A stretch of 64,000 nt of DNA from Clostridia bacterium (GTDB lineage Bacteria > Bacillota > Clostridia > Oscillospirales > CAG-272). The stretch's first letter is position 1; every line of letters begins with the position of its first letter. A program made the position numbers and the translations under genes. The stretch covers positions 27,153-91,152 of the forward strand of contig JAFQDF010000022.1 in NCBI GenBank assembly GCA_017416185.1, in the 5' to 3' direction. A model generated the notes under the pieces. It had not been told where the DNA came from and did no database searches. It worked only from the letters and a program-made list of their open reading frames with translations. Positions 8,090 to 17,496 of the stretch are shown one piece after another.

Positions 8090-10006
8090 ATGAATAAACG
8101 TAGATTTAATCTTAGTATCAGTAAGATTATGGTTATGCTTTCTGATGTTTTGTTAGTTCTTTTAGGTGTTGCGATATCACATTTTATATACCGTGAATTT
8201 TACCCATTTACATTATCAGGTAGTCATCTAATCAAGGCAGCATTTACATCGGCGGCTATGGTTGTTATTGTCCTGAATCTTCTCGGTTCATATAAAAGAA
8301 CTTGGAAAAATTTCGGACTTAAGGATTATGTCATTTGCGCTATCGGCATAATTTGTGCGTACTTTATAGAAATATTAGGGGTTTATATATACGTAGGCGG
8401 AGGAGTTCCGTTTGTTTTTTACGTTCTCTACTGTGCGATTTCCGTTGCTTCGATATGTGTGATGCGACTTATGTTTAAGATATCCTTTGATATTATTTCT
8501 CACGCAGGACGAAGATCTGCGGATATCAAGAGAACTCTTATTATCGGCGGCGGTAATACGTGCAGTGCAATAATTAAAGAAATTTATCTTGCGCAGGATG
8601 AAAAAAGCGAAACCCAGCTTGCGCATTTTGAGCCTGTGTGTATCGTAGATGATAATATATTTAAGCGTACCGCTAAGGTGAGAGGCGTTCCTGTTGTCGG
8701 TACAACTTACGATATTCCGGGTGTTGTTCAAAAATATGCAATTGAACAGATTATATTTGCGATTCCTACCTGCCCGGATGACAGAAAACAGGAAATTTTG
8801 AATCTGTGTTCATCGACCAACCTTCCCGTCAGGTTGGTTCCTAAGCTTGGCAACCTGATTTTAAACGCCGAGCAAACCACCATTCTCAATCAGATACGTG
8901 ATATCAATATAGACGACCTACTCGGTCGTAAGGCTGTTACCTTTGATAACGAGGATATAAAAAAGTTTGTTGCGGATAAGGTCTGTATGGTAACAGGCGG
9001 CGGCGGTTCTATAGGTTCGGAAATCGTACGCCAGTTGGCGAGATATAATCCTAAAATGATTGTAATCGTTGATATATATGAAAATAATGCCTATGATATC
9101 CAGCAGGAACTGCGTATGGAGTACGGTGCGAATCTTGATTTTATTACGCTTATAGCATCTGTACGTGATTATCACAGAATGAATCAAATATTTGATACAT
9201 ATAAGCCTCACATAGTTTTTCATGCCGCTGCTCACAAGCACGTTCCGCTTATGGAAAAATCACCTGCTGAAGCAATCAAAAACAATGTATTGGGAACGTT
9301 CAATGTAGCGACACTTGCTCTTGCTCATGATGTAAGCAGATTTGTTATGATATCTACCGATAAGGCTGTAAATCCGACCAATGTGATGGGAGCATCAAAG
9401 CGTTGCTGTGAGATGATAATACAGTATCTGTCACAGCAGCCTGATTGTAAGACCGATTTTGTTACAACCCGTTTCGGAAACGTACTTGGTTCAAACGGAT
9501 CAGTTATACCTTTGTTCAAAAAACAGATAGAGCAAGGTAAGCCTGTTACGGTTACTCATCCGGATATAATCAGATATTTCATGACGATACCTGAAGCGGT
9601 GAATCTGGTTCTTGAAGCTTCGGTGCTTGCTCACGGTGGCGAAATCTTTGTACTTGATATGGGTAAGCCTGTACGTATCGTAGCTCTTGCTGAAAATCTT
9701 ATCCGTATGTACGGTAAGCGTCCTTATAAGGATGTTGAGATTAAATTTACAGGGCTTCGTCCGGGTGAAAAGATAAAAGAAGAGCTCCTGTTGGATGAGG
9801 AAGGCTTACAGAAGACGTCTAACGAGCTTATATTTATAGGCAAGCATATTGAACTTGACGAGGATTCATTTATCAAGGATATTCATACATTGAAGCAAGC
9901 TGCTGATGATGATGATGAGCAAGGTGTTATTTCTGCTCTGCACCGCATTGTTCCTACATTTGTTACTCCTGAGGAATTTAATGCAAAGGAGTTTGCTAAA
10001 AAATAA
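8090..10006 (+). CDS. Membrane-bound nucleotide-sugar dehydratase/epimerase (CapD/EpsC/PglF type)
   Basis: This family converts UDP-GlcNAc to a 4-keto-6-deoxy sugar for capsule, exopolysaccharide or glycan synthesis. The 638 residues show four N-terminal membrane helices (to about residue 130), a CoA-binding-like domain with LIIGGG near 150, and a C-terminal short-chain dehydrogenase domain. That domain has the NAD motif TGGGGSIGSE near 302, MEKSPAEAIKNNVLGT, and the catalytic STDKAVNPTNVMGASKR region. Length is normal. It appears monocistronic: its own promoter upstream and a hairpin downstream. No sugar transferases flank it, so the polymer it serves cannot be named. Confidence 0.93.
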   Translation: MNKRRFNLSISKIMVMLSDVLLVLLGVAISHFIYREFYPFTLSGSHLIKAAFTSAAMVVIVLNLLGSYKRTWKNFGLKDYVICAIGIICAYFIEILGVYIYVGGGVPFVFYVLYCAISVASICVMRLMFKISFDIISHAGRRSADIKRTLIIGGGNTCSAIIKEIYLAQDEKSETQLAHFEPVCIVDDNIFKRTAKVRGVPVVGTTYDIPGVVQKYAIEQIIFAIPTCPDDRKQEILNLCSSTNLPVRLVPKLGNLILNAEQTTILNQIRDINIDDLLGRKAVTFDNEDIKKFVADKVCMVTGGGGSIGSEIVRQLARYNPKMIVIVDIYENNAYDIQQELRMEYGANLDFITLIASVRDYHRMNQIFDTYKPHIVFHAAAHKHVPLMEKSPAEAIKNNVLGTFNVATLALAHDVSRFVMISTDKAVNPTNVMGASKRCCEMIIQYLSQQPDCKTDFVTTRFGNVLGSNGSVIPLFKKQIEQGKPVTVTHPDIIRYFMTIPEAVNLVLEASVLAHGGEIFVLDMGKPVRIVALAENLIRMYGKRPYKDVEIKFTGLRPGEKIKEELLLDEEGLQKTSNELIFIGKHIELDEDSFIKDIHTLKQAADDDDEQGVISALHRIVPTFVTPEEFNAKEFAKK

Positions 10007-10013
10007 AATATTT

Positions 10014-10044
10014 ACACCCCGATGCATTGCAACGGGGTGTATTT
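10014..10044 (+). terminator. Hairpin terminator after the dehydratase gene
   Basis: Eight-base-pair stem ACACCCCG/CGGGGTGT with an 11-nt loop, followed by ATTTTG. The weak T-tract makes it a moderate terminator. The -35 box of the next promoter is in its loop. Confidence 0.7.
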
Positions 10045-10055
10045 TGTGCTATAAT
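10027..10055 (+). promoter_or_regulatory. Promoter embedded in the preceding terminator
   Basis: TTGCAA (in the terminator loop) and TATAAT with a 17-nt spacer. Transcription would begin about at 10062, one base before an ATG at 10063, so a leaderless message is possible. If translation starts at 10096 instead, a normal leader exists. Confidence 0.6.
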
Positions 10056-10062
10056 ACTTGTT

Positions 10063-10707
10063 ATGATAACAATTACAAAGCCTTATAAGGATGATATGAT
10101 TATACCTATATCTGTCAGCCTTTTGAACAATGAACTGAATATTCAAGTGTATGAGGAATTTCTTAGCGTCGCCGAGGAATACGAAAAAAGATATGCAAAT
10201 AGATATTTTTCCAAAGAAGCATTCGAATTTCTCGATAGGAATATAAATGCAGACGGTTACTTGCGTTATGATGACCCATCGGAATTTTACTACGTGTTTG
10301 AGGGATCAAATGCATCGGTAAGTGAAATAGAAACTGTTGATATTGAGGTTGCTGAATATACGGTAGATGATACCGAATTTGAAGCTGACGTTATCAGAGA
10401 GAACGAGCAGCCGGCGTCTCTTATTATAAAAGACGGAAGGATCGCTGCTATATCTGCAGCCAACTATTTCATTGAGGATGATGAAGAGGAGGTTGAGCTG
10501 GCCGTAGAGACTTTACCTGAATTCAGAGGTAATGGGTATGCCAAGGCTGTCCTTTCCGATATGGCTCAGAAGGTAATTAAAATGGGCAAGATACCTACCT
10601 ACAGAGCATCCTGTTTTAATAAAGCGTCTATCGCAACAGCTCTCAGTTGCGGATTTTCTGAGATAGGAAAAGAATACTACTATAACTGTTATAAGGAGGA
10701 AGAATAA
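10063..10707 (+). CDS. GNAT-family N-acetyltransferase
   Basis: The C-terminal third has the acetyl-CoA binding pattern of GNAT enzymes: a beta-strand VELAVETLPEF, then FRGNGYAKAVL (the R/Q-x-x-G-x-G/A loop) near residue 150, and the NKASIATALSCGF segment before the last strand. The N-terminal part is acidic and unrecognised. Two starts compete: ATG 10063, which is nearly at the predicted transcription start, and ATG 10096, preceded by AAGGA only four bases away. An upstream ATG at 10027 lies in the terminator loop and is unlikely. It ends in TAATG overlapping rqcH, so the two are coupled. The substrate is unknown. Confidence 0.8.
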   Translation: MITITKPYKDDMIIPISVSLLNNELNIQVYEEFLSVAEEYEKRYANRYFSKEAFEFLDRNINADGYLRYDDPSEFYYVFEGSNASVSEIETVDIEVAEYTVDDTEFEADVIRENEQPASLIIKDGRIAAISAANYFIEDDEEEVELAVETLPEFRGNGYAKAVLSDMAQKVIKMGKIPTYRASCFNKASIATALSCGFSEIGKEYYYNCYKEEE

Positions 10708-12419
10708 TGGCTTTTGATGCAGGGATGCTTTCCGCATGTGTATATGAGCTGAAGAATCAAATAATCGGTGCCAAGGTTGATAAGATATATCAGCCGGGCA
10801 GAGATGAGCTTGTATTCAACCTCCGTCCTGAGGGGAGAAAAGAAAATCTTAAGCTGCTTATGTCTGCTGGTGCCAATACGCCGAGAATAAACATAACTGA
10901 GCTCTCATTACAAAATCCTGCCGTTCCTCCTACCTTTACACAGCTTCTTCGCAAGCATCTCCAGAGTGCGAGAATTACAAATATCGAGCAATTAGGTTTT
11001 GAGCGTGCTTGCCGTATTGATTTTGATGCAAGAGACGATATGAATTTCAAAACCAGAAAATCTATCGTCTGCGAAATAATGGGTAAGTACAGCAATATTA
11101 TCTTTTGCGATGCAGATATGAAGATTATTTCAGCTATTAAAATAGTTGACCTTACCACAAGCCACAAAAGACAGGTACTTCCCGGTATTATCTATGAAAT
11201 GCCTCCTTCGCAGGATAAGACAGACCCATTAAGTGAAACACAAGAAGGCTTTGAGTCTGCTATAGCCGATTGGCAGGGAGATGTATCTAAGTTCATTACT
11301 TCCCGTTATATGGGTATTTCTGCACTCGTCGCAAGAGAGATCGCTTTGACGGGGGATTGGAACGGTTTTAAAAAAGTTATTGACAGAATAAAAAATAACG
11401 AGTACATTCCTACACTTCTCAGAGATGATGACGGCACTCCAAAGGAATATTGCTTTATGCCGGTAACTCAGTACGGTAACAAAATGAAGTGTGAAGTATG
11501 TGCTTCCTTTGGTGTACTTATTGACAGTTATTTTGACGAAAGGGAACGTACAGACCGAATAAAACAAAAAGCGAGTGATCTCTTTAAGCTTATAGAAAAC
11601 GCCATATCACGTCTTGAAAAAAAGACTGCACTTCAAAAAGAGGATCTTAAGAACTGTACCGATAAGGATAAGCTTAAGCACTACGGTGATCTTATAACAT
11701 CGAACATTTATGCCCTTAAGAGAGGTATGCATAAGGCTCAGCTCATTGATTATTATGACCCGGAGATGGCGGAGGTTACCGTACCCTTGGATTACCGTCT
11801 TGACCCTGCGGCAAACGCACAAAAATATTATAAGAAATATAACAAGCTTAAAAAAGCAGAGATAGAATTACAGAAGCAGATAGATATTTCCGCCTCTGAA
11901 CTTGAGTATCTTTACAGCGTGCTCGAATCCTTTGACCGTGCCGAAGGAGAGCTTGAGATAAATGAGATCAGAAGAGAGCTGTATGAATCCGGCTACGGCT
12001 CAAGGATGAAAAACTATACTCAGGTAAAGCAACAGCAAACCAAGCCCCTTGAATTTGAAACAACAAACGGCTACAGAGTTCTCTGCGGTAAAAACAATAC
12101 ACAAAACGAGCGTCTTACGTTCAAACTTGCCTCGAAGGGCGATTATTGGTTTCACGCCAAAAATATGCCCGGCTCCCACGTAATTATGTTTTGTGACGGA
12201 CTTGAGGAGCCGCCTGCTGAGGACTTTACCGACGCTGCTGTTATTGCGGCAACTCATTCAAAGGCATCCGATAAGGCTTCAGTGGAGGTTGACTATTCTC
12301 TTGTAAAAAATATTAAGAAGCCCGCCGGTGCAAAGCCGGGATTTGTAATATACCATACCAATTATTCAGCATACGTAACACCAAGTAAGGCTGTGTGCGA
12401 CACTTTGGCAAAGAAATGA
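10707..12419 (+). CDS. rqcH: Ribosome quality control factor RqcH (NFACT family)
   Basis: RqcH binds stalled 50S subunits carrying peptidyl-tRNA and adds alanine tails that mark nascent chains for degradation. The 570 residues show an NFACT-N domain (start MAFDAGMLSACVYEL, CEIMGKYSN near residue 117), a helical coiled-coil middle (about 270-430), and a C-terminal NFACT-R domain (DYWFHAKNMPGSHV near 480). Length matches the family, formerly annotated as fibronectin-binding protein. Its start overlaps the GNAT stop, and its stop overlaps the pseudouridine synthase start (ATGA), so translation is probably coupled. Confidence 0.95.
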   Translation: MAFDAGMLSACVYELKNQIIGAKVDKIYQPGRDELVFNLRPEGRKENLKLLMSAGANTPRINITELSLQNPAVPPTFTQLLRKHLQSARITNIEQLGFERACRIDFDARDDMNFKTRKSIVCEIMGKYSNIIFCDADMKIISAIKIVDLTTSHKRQVLPGIIYEMPPSQDKTDPLSETQEGFESAIADWQGDVSKFITSRYMGISALVAREIALTGDWNGFKKVIDRIKNNEYIPTLLRDDDGTPKEYCFMPVTQYGNKMKCEVCASFGVLIDSYFDERERTDRIKQKASDLFKLIENAISRLEKKTALQKEDLKNCTDKDKLKHYGDLITSNIYALKRGMHKAQLIDYYDPEMAEVTVPLDYRLDPAANAQKYYKKYNKLKKAEIELQKQIDISASELEYLYSVLESFDRAEGELEINEIRRELYESGYGSRMKNYTQVKQQQTKPLEFETTNGYRVLCGKNNTQNERLTFKLASKGDYWFHAKNMPGSHVIMFCDGLEEPPAEDFTDAAVIAATHSKASDKASVEVDYSLVKNIKKPAGAKPGFVIYHTNYSAYVTPSKAVCDTLAKK

Positions 12420-13318
12420 CAATTGTTACAGATAAGAGCCGTACAGGTAAAACCGTAAAGGATATTCTTTTCGGTGAGCTGGGTCTGTCAAGAGGACAGG
12501 TGGTATCTCTGAAAAATAATGACGGTATACATGTTAACGGTAAACACGTGACCGTCAGGTATATTTTATGCAAAAAGGATGTTCTTGAACTGGATCTTGA
12601 GGACAGCGATGATGATATAAATAAACATATCATACCCGTTGAGCTTTCCTTGGACATACTGTATGAGGATGATGACGTTATATGCGTCAATAAGCCCGCT
12701 GGTATGCCTACGCACCCATCACATAATCATCATTATGATACCCTTGCAAATGCGTTGGCCTATTACTACTCAGAAAAAGGAATTCCCTTTGTTTTTCGTG
12801 CCGTTAACCGCCTTGACAGGGAAACAAGCGGTGTTGTACTTGTGGCAAAAAACAGAGCTGCTTCAGCCAAACTTTCAAAAAGTCTTCAGGAGAAGCGTTT
12901 TGTGAAGACCTACCACGCTGTTGTCTGCGGTTGTCCAAAAGAGAGTTGCGGAAGTATAGTTGCTTATGTATCCAGGAGAGAAGGCAGCATTATATACAGA
13001 AAGGCTGCTGAAAGCGGTAGTGAGTCTGAGTATGCAGAGACGCTGTATGAGGTAGCTGAACAAAGCAACGGCTATACTTTGCTTAAGATCAGGCCTATAA
13101 CAGGACGTACACATCAGATAAGAGTTCATATGCAATACATTGGTAACCCTATATACGGTGACGGTCTGTACGGAACAGATGCTGAGGAGGGACTTATGCT
13201 TCATGCATCCTCCCTTTCCTTTCCGTTACCCGGCGGAGAGGTGATTTCTGTTTCAACTCCGTTGCCGGATAGATTTAAGATTTTCAGGAGAACAAATGAA
13301 ATTCAAAAAATTCCTTGA
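12416..13318 (+). CDS. RluA/RluD-family RNA pseudouridine synthase
   Basis: The protein has an N-terminal S4-like RNA-binding region (about residues 10-60) and a catalytic domain. The catalytic motif is VNRLDRETSGVVLVAK near residue 135, with the aspartate in RLDRETSG, followed by RPITGRTHQIRVH near 225. ATG 12416 (ATGA overlap with rqcH) is preferred to the GTG at 12395. At 300 residues it is typical of the RluD subgroup, which modifies 23S rRNA; the exact target uridine cannot be told. Linkage with rqcH suggests a ribosome-centred operon. Confidence 0.93.
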   Translation: MTIVTDKSRTGKTVKDILFGELGLSRGQVVSLKNNDGIHVNGKHVTVRYILCKKDVLELDLEDSDDDINKHIIPVELSLDILYEDDDVICVNKPAGMPTHPSHNHHYDTLANALAYYYSEKGIPFVFRAVNRLDRETSGVVLVAKNRAASAKLSKSLQEKRFVKTYHAVVCGCPKESCGSIVAYVSRREGSIIYRKAAESGSESEYAETLYEVAEQSNGYTLLKIRPITGRTHQIRVHMQYIGNPIYGDGLYGTDAEEGLMLHASSLSFPLPGGEVISVSTPLPDRFKIFRRTNEIQKIP

Positions 13319-14393
13319 TAAATATTTTTCTTTAACGTCGCGATGTGCTATCATTTTAGCGTTACTGTCTGCTGTAATATTGTTGATATCAAAGCTTTCA
13401 CCGTTATTTTCCGATTGGTTTAACAGATATATAAGCTCGTTTTGCCGACTGATTATCTCTAAGCTTACGGGATTATTGCCATTTTCCTTGGGTGAAGCTA
13501 TGTTTTTGTGCTTGCCGTTGTTTATATTTATTGCGTTATTTGTATACTTTAAGGTTTGTTACAATGATGATATTAAGGCGGGACGGTATGTAGTCACACT
13601 TGTGTCTTTTTTATCTATTATGCTTACCGCCTATGTTTTTATGTTTGGGGTTGGTTATAATTGTTCGGATATAGAGGATAAACTCGGATTGGAGGCAAAG
13701 CCTGTATCATACGAGGAGCTTGAACATACAGCCGACTGCCTTCTAAACGAAATTAATTCTGCTATAGATGATATTGACTACAGATATGACGGCTCATCCC
13801 GATTACCATATTCATTTAAAGAACTAAATGATAACCTTAACAGTGCATATTCTTCGTTCTCAGACAAGTATCCTTTTGTTCCTAAGCTTAGTTCCAATGT
13901 TAAAATATTAGCAGTAAGCCCTGTTATGACCTATACTCATATTTCGGGAATATTTACCTATTATACAGGTGAGGCAAATCTTAATATTAACTATCCTGAC
14001 TATTCGTTGCCTTACACGATGGCGCATGAAATGGCACATCAGAGAGGTGTAGCTCCCGAAAATGAAGCTAATTTTATAGCTTTCCTTGTTTGTCTTGAGT
14101 CGGAGGATCCATACATTCGGTACAGTGCATCTATGAGTGTTTTGGAATACGTTCTTTCTGCTATGCATAAGGCTTCTCCTGAGGAATATGCACGATATAC
14201 CTCCGATCTTGATCTTCGTATCAGGGGCGAAATGGTTGCGTTTTCAAATTTCTTTGATAAGTACCGTGATTCTGTAGCATCTGAGGTTACGGATACAATT
14301 AATGATACTTACCTCAAGGCATCCGGAGATAGTGCGGGTTCAAAAAGCTATGGAATGGTCGTTGACCTTGCCTGTGCATATTATGCAGATTAA
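13296..14393 (+). CDS. DUF3810 family membrane metallopeptidase-like protein
   Basis: A 365-residue protein with three N-terminal membrane helices (near 16-34, 66-87 and 101-120) and an extracytoplasmic domain containing a zinc-protease signature, HEMAHQRG near residue 249, with a downstream glutamate in ENEANF. This layout fits the DUF3810 family. The start has an AGGAG site and lies 23 bases inside the preceding gene, so it belongs to the same operon. The substrate is unknown. Confidence 0.85.
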   Translation: MKFKKFLDKYFSLTSRCAIILALLSAVILLISKLSPLFSDWFNRYISSFCRLIISKLTGLLPFSLGEAMFLCLPLFIFIALFVYFKVCYNDDIKAGRYVVTLVSFLSIMLTAYVFMFGVGYNCSDIEDKLGLEAKPVSYEELEHTADCLLNEINSAIDDIDYRYDGSSRLPYSFKELNDNLNSAYSSFSDKYPFVPKLSSNVKILAVSPVMTYTHISGIFTYYTGEANLNINYPDYSLPYTMAHEMAHQRGVAPENEANFIAFLVCLESEDPYIRYSASMSVLEYVLSAMHKASPEEYARYTSDLDLRIRGEMVAFSNFFDKYRDSVASEVTDTINDTYLKASGDSAGSKSYGMVVDLACAYYAD

Positions 14394-14497
14394 CATTAAA
14401 ACCCACTGTGCATAAACTGTTAACAGCACTGCTTTCTTTCAACTAAATGAAATATCTATTAATTTTTTTAAAAACTCTTTATTTTTTGAAACTAATG

Positions 14498-14506
14498 TGA
14501 TATAAT
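14498..14506 (+). promoter_or_regulatory. Extended -10 promoter of murA
   Basis: TGATATAAT, an extended -10 with consensus hexamer, 78 bases upstream of the murA start. The -35 region is poor at the correct distance. The surrounding 14394-14560 stretch is AT-rich and holds no gene. Confidence 0.6.
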
Positions 14507-14583
14507 GTTATGACTGATTATACATATGTGTTTTTACTGTTACAGTTTTTTATAAATATTTTTTGAGAAGGGTGACATTTTGC

Positions 14584-15873
14584 ATGGAAAAAATCGTTAT
14601 CAACGGCGGACAGCCGCTGTATGGTGATATTGAAGTCAGCGGTGCAAAGAATGCAGCTGTTGCTGTTGTTTATGCATGTCTGCTTGTTAAAGAGAAGATA
14701 GTTCTTGAAAATATACCTCCCATCGTTGATGTAAGTGTTTCACTTGAAATACTCAAGAGTATGGGTGTAAAGATAAAAATGCTCAAAAAGGATGTTGTTG
14801 AGATAGACGCAAGTGAGGTACAGCAGGGAAGCAGTCCTGCTGAACTGGTTAGACGTATGAGAGCTTCCTATTATCTTATAGGTGCCGAGCTTGGCAGATT
14901 CGGGAAAGCAAGTGTTGATTATCCCGGCGGTTGTGATTTCGGAGTGCGCCCCATAGATCAGCATATTAAGGCGTTTACAGCACTCGGTGCAAATGTGGTT
15001 GTCGATAACGGTCGCATTGAAGCAACAACCGATAAGGGTATGCAGGGAGCCGAGGTATTTTTTGACGTCGTCACCGTTGGTGCTACAATGAACCTTATGA
15101 TCGCTGCCGCCTGTGCTGAGGGCACTACTGTTATCGAAAATGCAGCACGTGAGCCTCATGTTGTTGACCTTGCTAATTTTCTTAACTCCTGCGGTGCTAA
15201 CATTAAGGGCGCCGGTACCGGAACTATAAAGATCAATGGTGTAAAGGAGCTTCACGGTTGCACATATGCTATAATTCCCGATATGATAGAAGCAGGAACC
15301 TATATGATTGCTGCTGCAGCTACCGGCGGTAAAATGAAGATATCCAATGTTATACCTAAGCACCTTGAGTCGGTCACCGCAAAGTTGAAGGAAATGGGTG
15401 TTGCTGTTTCCGAGGGTGATGATTATATTATCGTCGGAGCTGTTCCTGAACTCAGAAGAGTAAATATCAGAACCTTGCCTTATCCCGGATTTCCCACCGA
15501 TATGCAACCGCAGATGTGTGTTCTTCTTTGTCTTGCTAAGGGTGTCAGCCTATTGAATGAAGGCGTTTGGGACAGCCGTTTCAGATACGTTGAAGAGCTT
15601 AAGCGTATGGGCGCCAACATAAAGGTTGATGGTAAGACTGCTGTTGTTGAGGGTGTAGAAAGCTTGTCTCCTGCAAAGGTAAGAGCAGTTGACCTTCGTG
15701 CCGGTGCGGCTATGATCATAGCAGGTCTGGCTACAGCAGGTAAGACCGAGATCGAGGACATACATTTTATTGAGCGTGGATATGACAATGTGGTCGGCAA
15801 GCTTGCAGGTGTCGGTGCTTCTATCAAAAAGGTAGTTGTACCCGATGAAAATGTATTTGATATTGCAAATTAA
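14584..15873 (+). CDS. murA: UDP-N-acetylglucosamine 1-carboxyvinyltransferase
   Basis: MurA carries out the first committed step of peptidoglycan synthesis, adding enolpyruvate from PEP to UDP-GlcNAc in the cytoplasm. The 429 residues show the start KIVINGGQPLYGDIEVSGAK, the catalytic cysteine in GGCDFGVRPID near 116 (the fosfomycin target residue, conserved), and FPTDMQPQM near 300. I choose ATG 14584 over the upstream TTG at 14563 because AGAAGGGTG lies before it. It stands alone between its own promoter and a terminator. Confidence 0.96.
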   Translation: MEKIVINGGQPLYGDIEVSGAKNAAVAVVYACLLVKEKIVLENIPPIVDVSVSLEILKSMGVKIKMLKKDVVEIDASEVQQGSSPAELVRRMRASYYLIGAELGRFGKASVDYPGGCDFGVRPIDQHIKAFTALGANVVVDNGRIEATTDKGMQGAEVFFDVVTVGATMNLMIAAACAEGTTVIENAAREPHVVDLANFLNSCGANIKGAGTGTIKINGVKELHGCTYAIIPDMIEAGTYMIAAAATGGKMKISNVIPKHLESVTAKLKEMGVAVSEGDDYIIVGAVPELRRVNIRTLPYPGFPTDMQPQMCVLLCLAKGVSLLNEGVWDSRFRYVEELKRMGANIKVDGKTAVVEGVESLSPAKVRAVDLRAGAAMIIAGLATAGKTEIEDIHFIERGYDNVVGKLAGVGASIKKVVVPDENVFDIAN

Positions 15874-15876
15874 TTA

Positions 15877-15905
15877 ACGGTGCATCACTTGATGCACCGT
15901 TTTTC
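15877..15905. terminator. Terminator shared by murA and the converging radical SAM gene
   Basis: Ten-base-pair stem ACGGTGCATC/GATGCACCGT with an ACTT loop and five T. The stop codon and last codons of the leftward gene lie inside the hairpin. Confidence 0.88.
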
Positions 15906-17447
15906 CATTATATGCTTTGTCCGGTCAATGATATAATAATTGTCTTTATCAAAATCAAAGGTGTAAATATATAAATTATTGTGCCTGTAACCCTTGAATT
16001 TTTCTGTTATACAGTTTATAATATCCCTTGAATGTTCGGTATAGTATTCTTTTAGTTCTTGGGGCGGTTTTTTGTTTTCGTATATGATCGAATCAAGGGC
16101 AAGTCTGCTCAAGGCAACAGGATCGTTGTCTAACATAGAGATCAGAGCCATTCTGCATTCGTGCTGCGACATTTTATCCTGCTCTTTGATTTGTATATCA
16201 GTCAGTCTGCTAAAGAATTCAAAGGGCGAAGCAACGTTGTTTAAAACGTATTCCATTGTGTTGTCAAATCTGCCGCTGGAATAAAACCTGTCTATTGTTT
16301 GTGCTATTTGTTCCAGCCTGTACACTTCATTATACGACAGATAATTATTCGAAAGAACGGTATAAGGCGGGTCACTTTCATATATGTATCCGTGATCGGC
16401 AGCATTGTTTCTTATATATGAGCCCTTCAGCATTTTCAGAAAGCCCAGCTGAAGCTTGTTACAACAGGCTATTGCCTCGTCAAAGGATGTAGCAAAGCTG
16501 TTTATGTCCTCGAACGGCAGGCCTGCGATAAGATCGGCGTGGATATGTATGTTTCCAAAAGATTTTAATCTTGTGAGTGTCTTTATGACCTTATTGCTGT
16601 CGGTCTTGCGTTTGATCTCATTCAGAGTATTCATATTGGTGCTTTGAATACCTGCTTCAAACTGGATCTTGCCCATTGGCATATCTGCAAGTATTTTAAA
16701 GCATTCATCGTCAAGAAGGTCTGCTGCGATCTCAAAATGATAGTTTAATGAATATTTGTCTGACAACAAAGCTTTCCATATTTCTTTTGCTCTTTGCAGA
16801 TCATAATTGAAGGTTCTGTCTACAAATTTAATTATACGGGGTTTATTATTAAGTTTTTCAAATTGCGATAATTCATTCAACACCTGCTCGGTGTCTTTTC
16901 TCCTCAAACCTTCTGACAGTGAGGAAAGACAGTAGCTGCATCTGTAGGGACACCCTCTTGCTGACTCATAGTAGAGTATATCACCCTGCGCAGGGTATCT
17001 ATCATAGAGGATACCGGCATGTGCGAAAGAGTCCGTGTGGTTCCCGTCAACAATTTTATAACGACTCGGTTCTTTACATACCTCGGCGATCACTGATTCA
17101 CCTTCACCGCGTATGATCATGTCAATATACGGATGTTCTGTAAAAAAGCTATCGTTTTCGAAGCTTACCTCAGGTCCTCCGAAAACGATGTAAGAATGTG
17201 GACGCAGCTTTTTAAGATCTCTTGCATATGACAGCATTGCATTAATGTTCCATATATAAACAGAAAAAGCGTAAATATCCGAGTGGGTATTGACGAGCTC
17301 ATTCAATACTTTTGCTTTTTTGTCCTTGAGATTATACTCTTTTATCACGGCCGTGAGGCCTTCAGCTTCCAGTGCGGATGCAAGATATCTGATTGCAAGA
17401 TTTGTATGTGTAAATGATGAATTCAATGCAAAAAGTGTAATATCCAA
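15885..17447 (-). CDS. B12-binding radical SAM protein (DUF4080 type)
   Basis: A 520-residue protein with an N-terminal cobalamin-binding-like Rossmann domain (residues 1-130, including FGGPEVSF), a radical SAM core with the cluster motif CPYRCSYC near 165, and a long C-terminal domain of the kind called DUF4080. Such enzymes generate a 5'-deoxyadenosyl radical; the reaction of this subgroup is unknown. It follows the PRK06851-type ATPase gene by 49 bases on the same strand, and the two probably form an operon. Its end lies within the terminator shared with murA. Confidence 0.88.
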   Translation of the reverse strand: MDITLFALNSSFTHTNLAIRYLASALEAEGLTAVIKEYNLKDKKAKVLNELVNTHSDIYAFSVYIWNINAMLSYARDLKKLRPHSYIVFGGPEVSFENDSFFTEHPYIDMIIRGEGESVIAEVCKEPSRYKIVDGNHTDSFAHAGILYDRYPAQGDILYYESARGCPYRCSYCLSSLSEGLRRKDTEQVLNELSQFEKLNNKPRIIKFVDRTFNYDLQRAKEIWKALLSDKYSLNYHFEIAADLLDDECFKILADMPMGKIQFEAGIQSTNMNTLNEIKRKTDSNKVIKTLTRLKSFGNIHIHADLIAGLPFEDINSFATSFDEAIACCNKLQLGFLKMLKGSYIRNNAADHGYIYESDPPYTVLSNNYLSYNEVYRLEQIAQTIDRFYSSGRFDNTMEYVLNNVASPFEFFSRLTDIQIKEQDKMSQHECRMALISMLDNDPVALSRLALDSIIYENKKPPQELKEYYTEHSRDIINCITEKFKGYRHNNLYIYTFDFDKDNYYIIDRTKHIMEKRCIK

Positions 17448-17496
17448 TGCTTCTCTCCAACGTTTTTGTTCATTGTAACACAGAGAAGAGATTTTA

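Noticed and set aside
14740..15507. 255-codon open frame on the minus strand opposite murA
   Set aside because: It is cysteine- and histidine-rich nonsense antisense to a certain gene, with no ribosome-binding site; a shadow frame.
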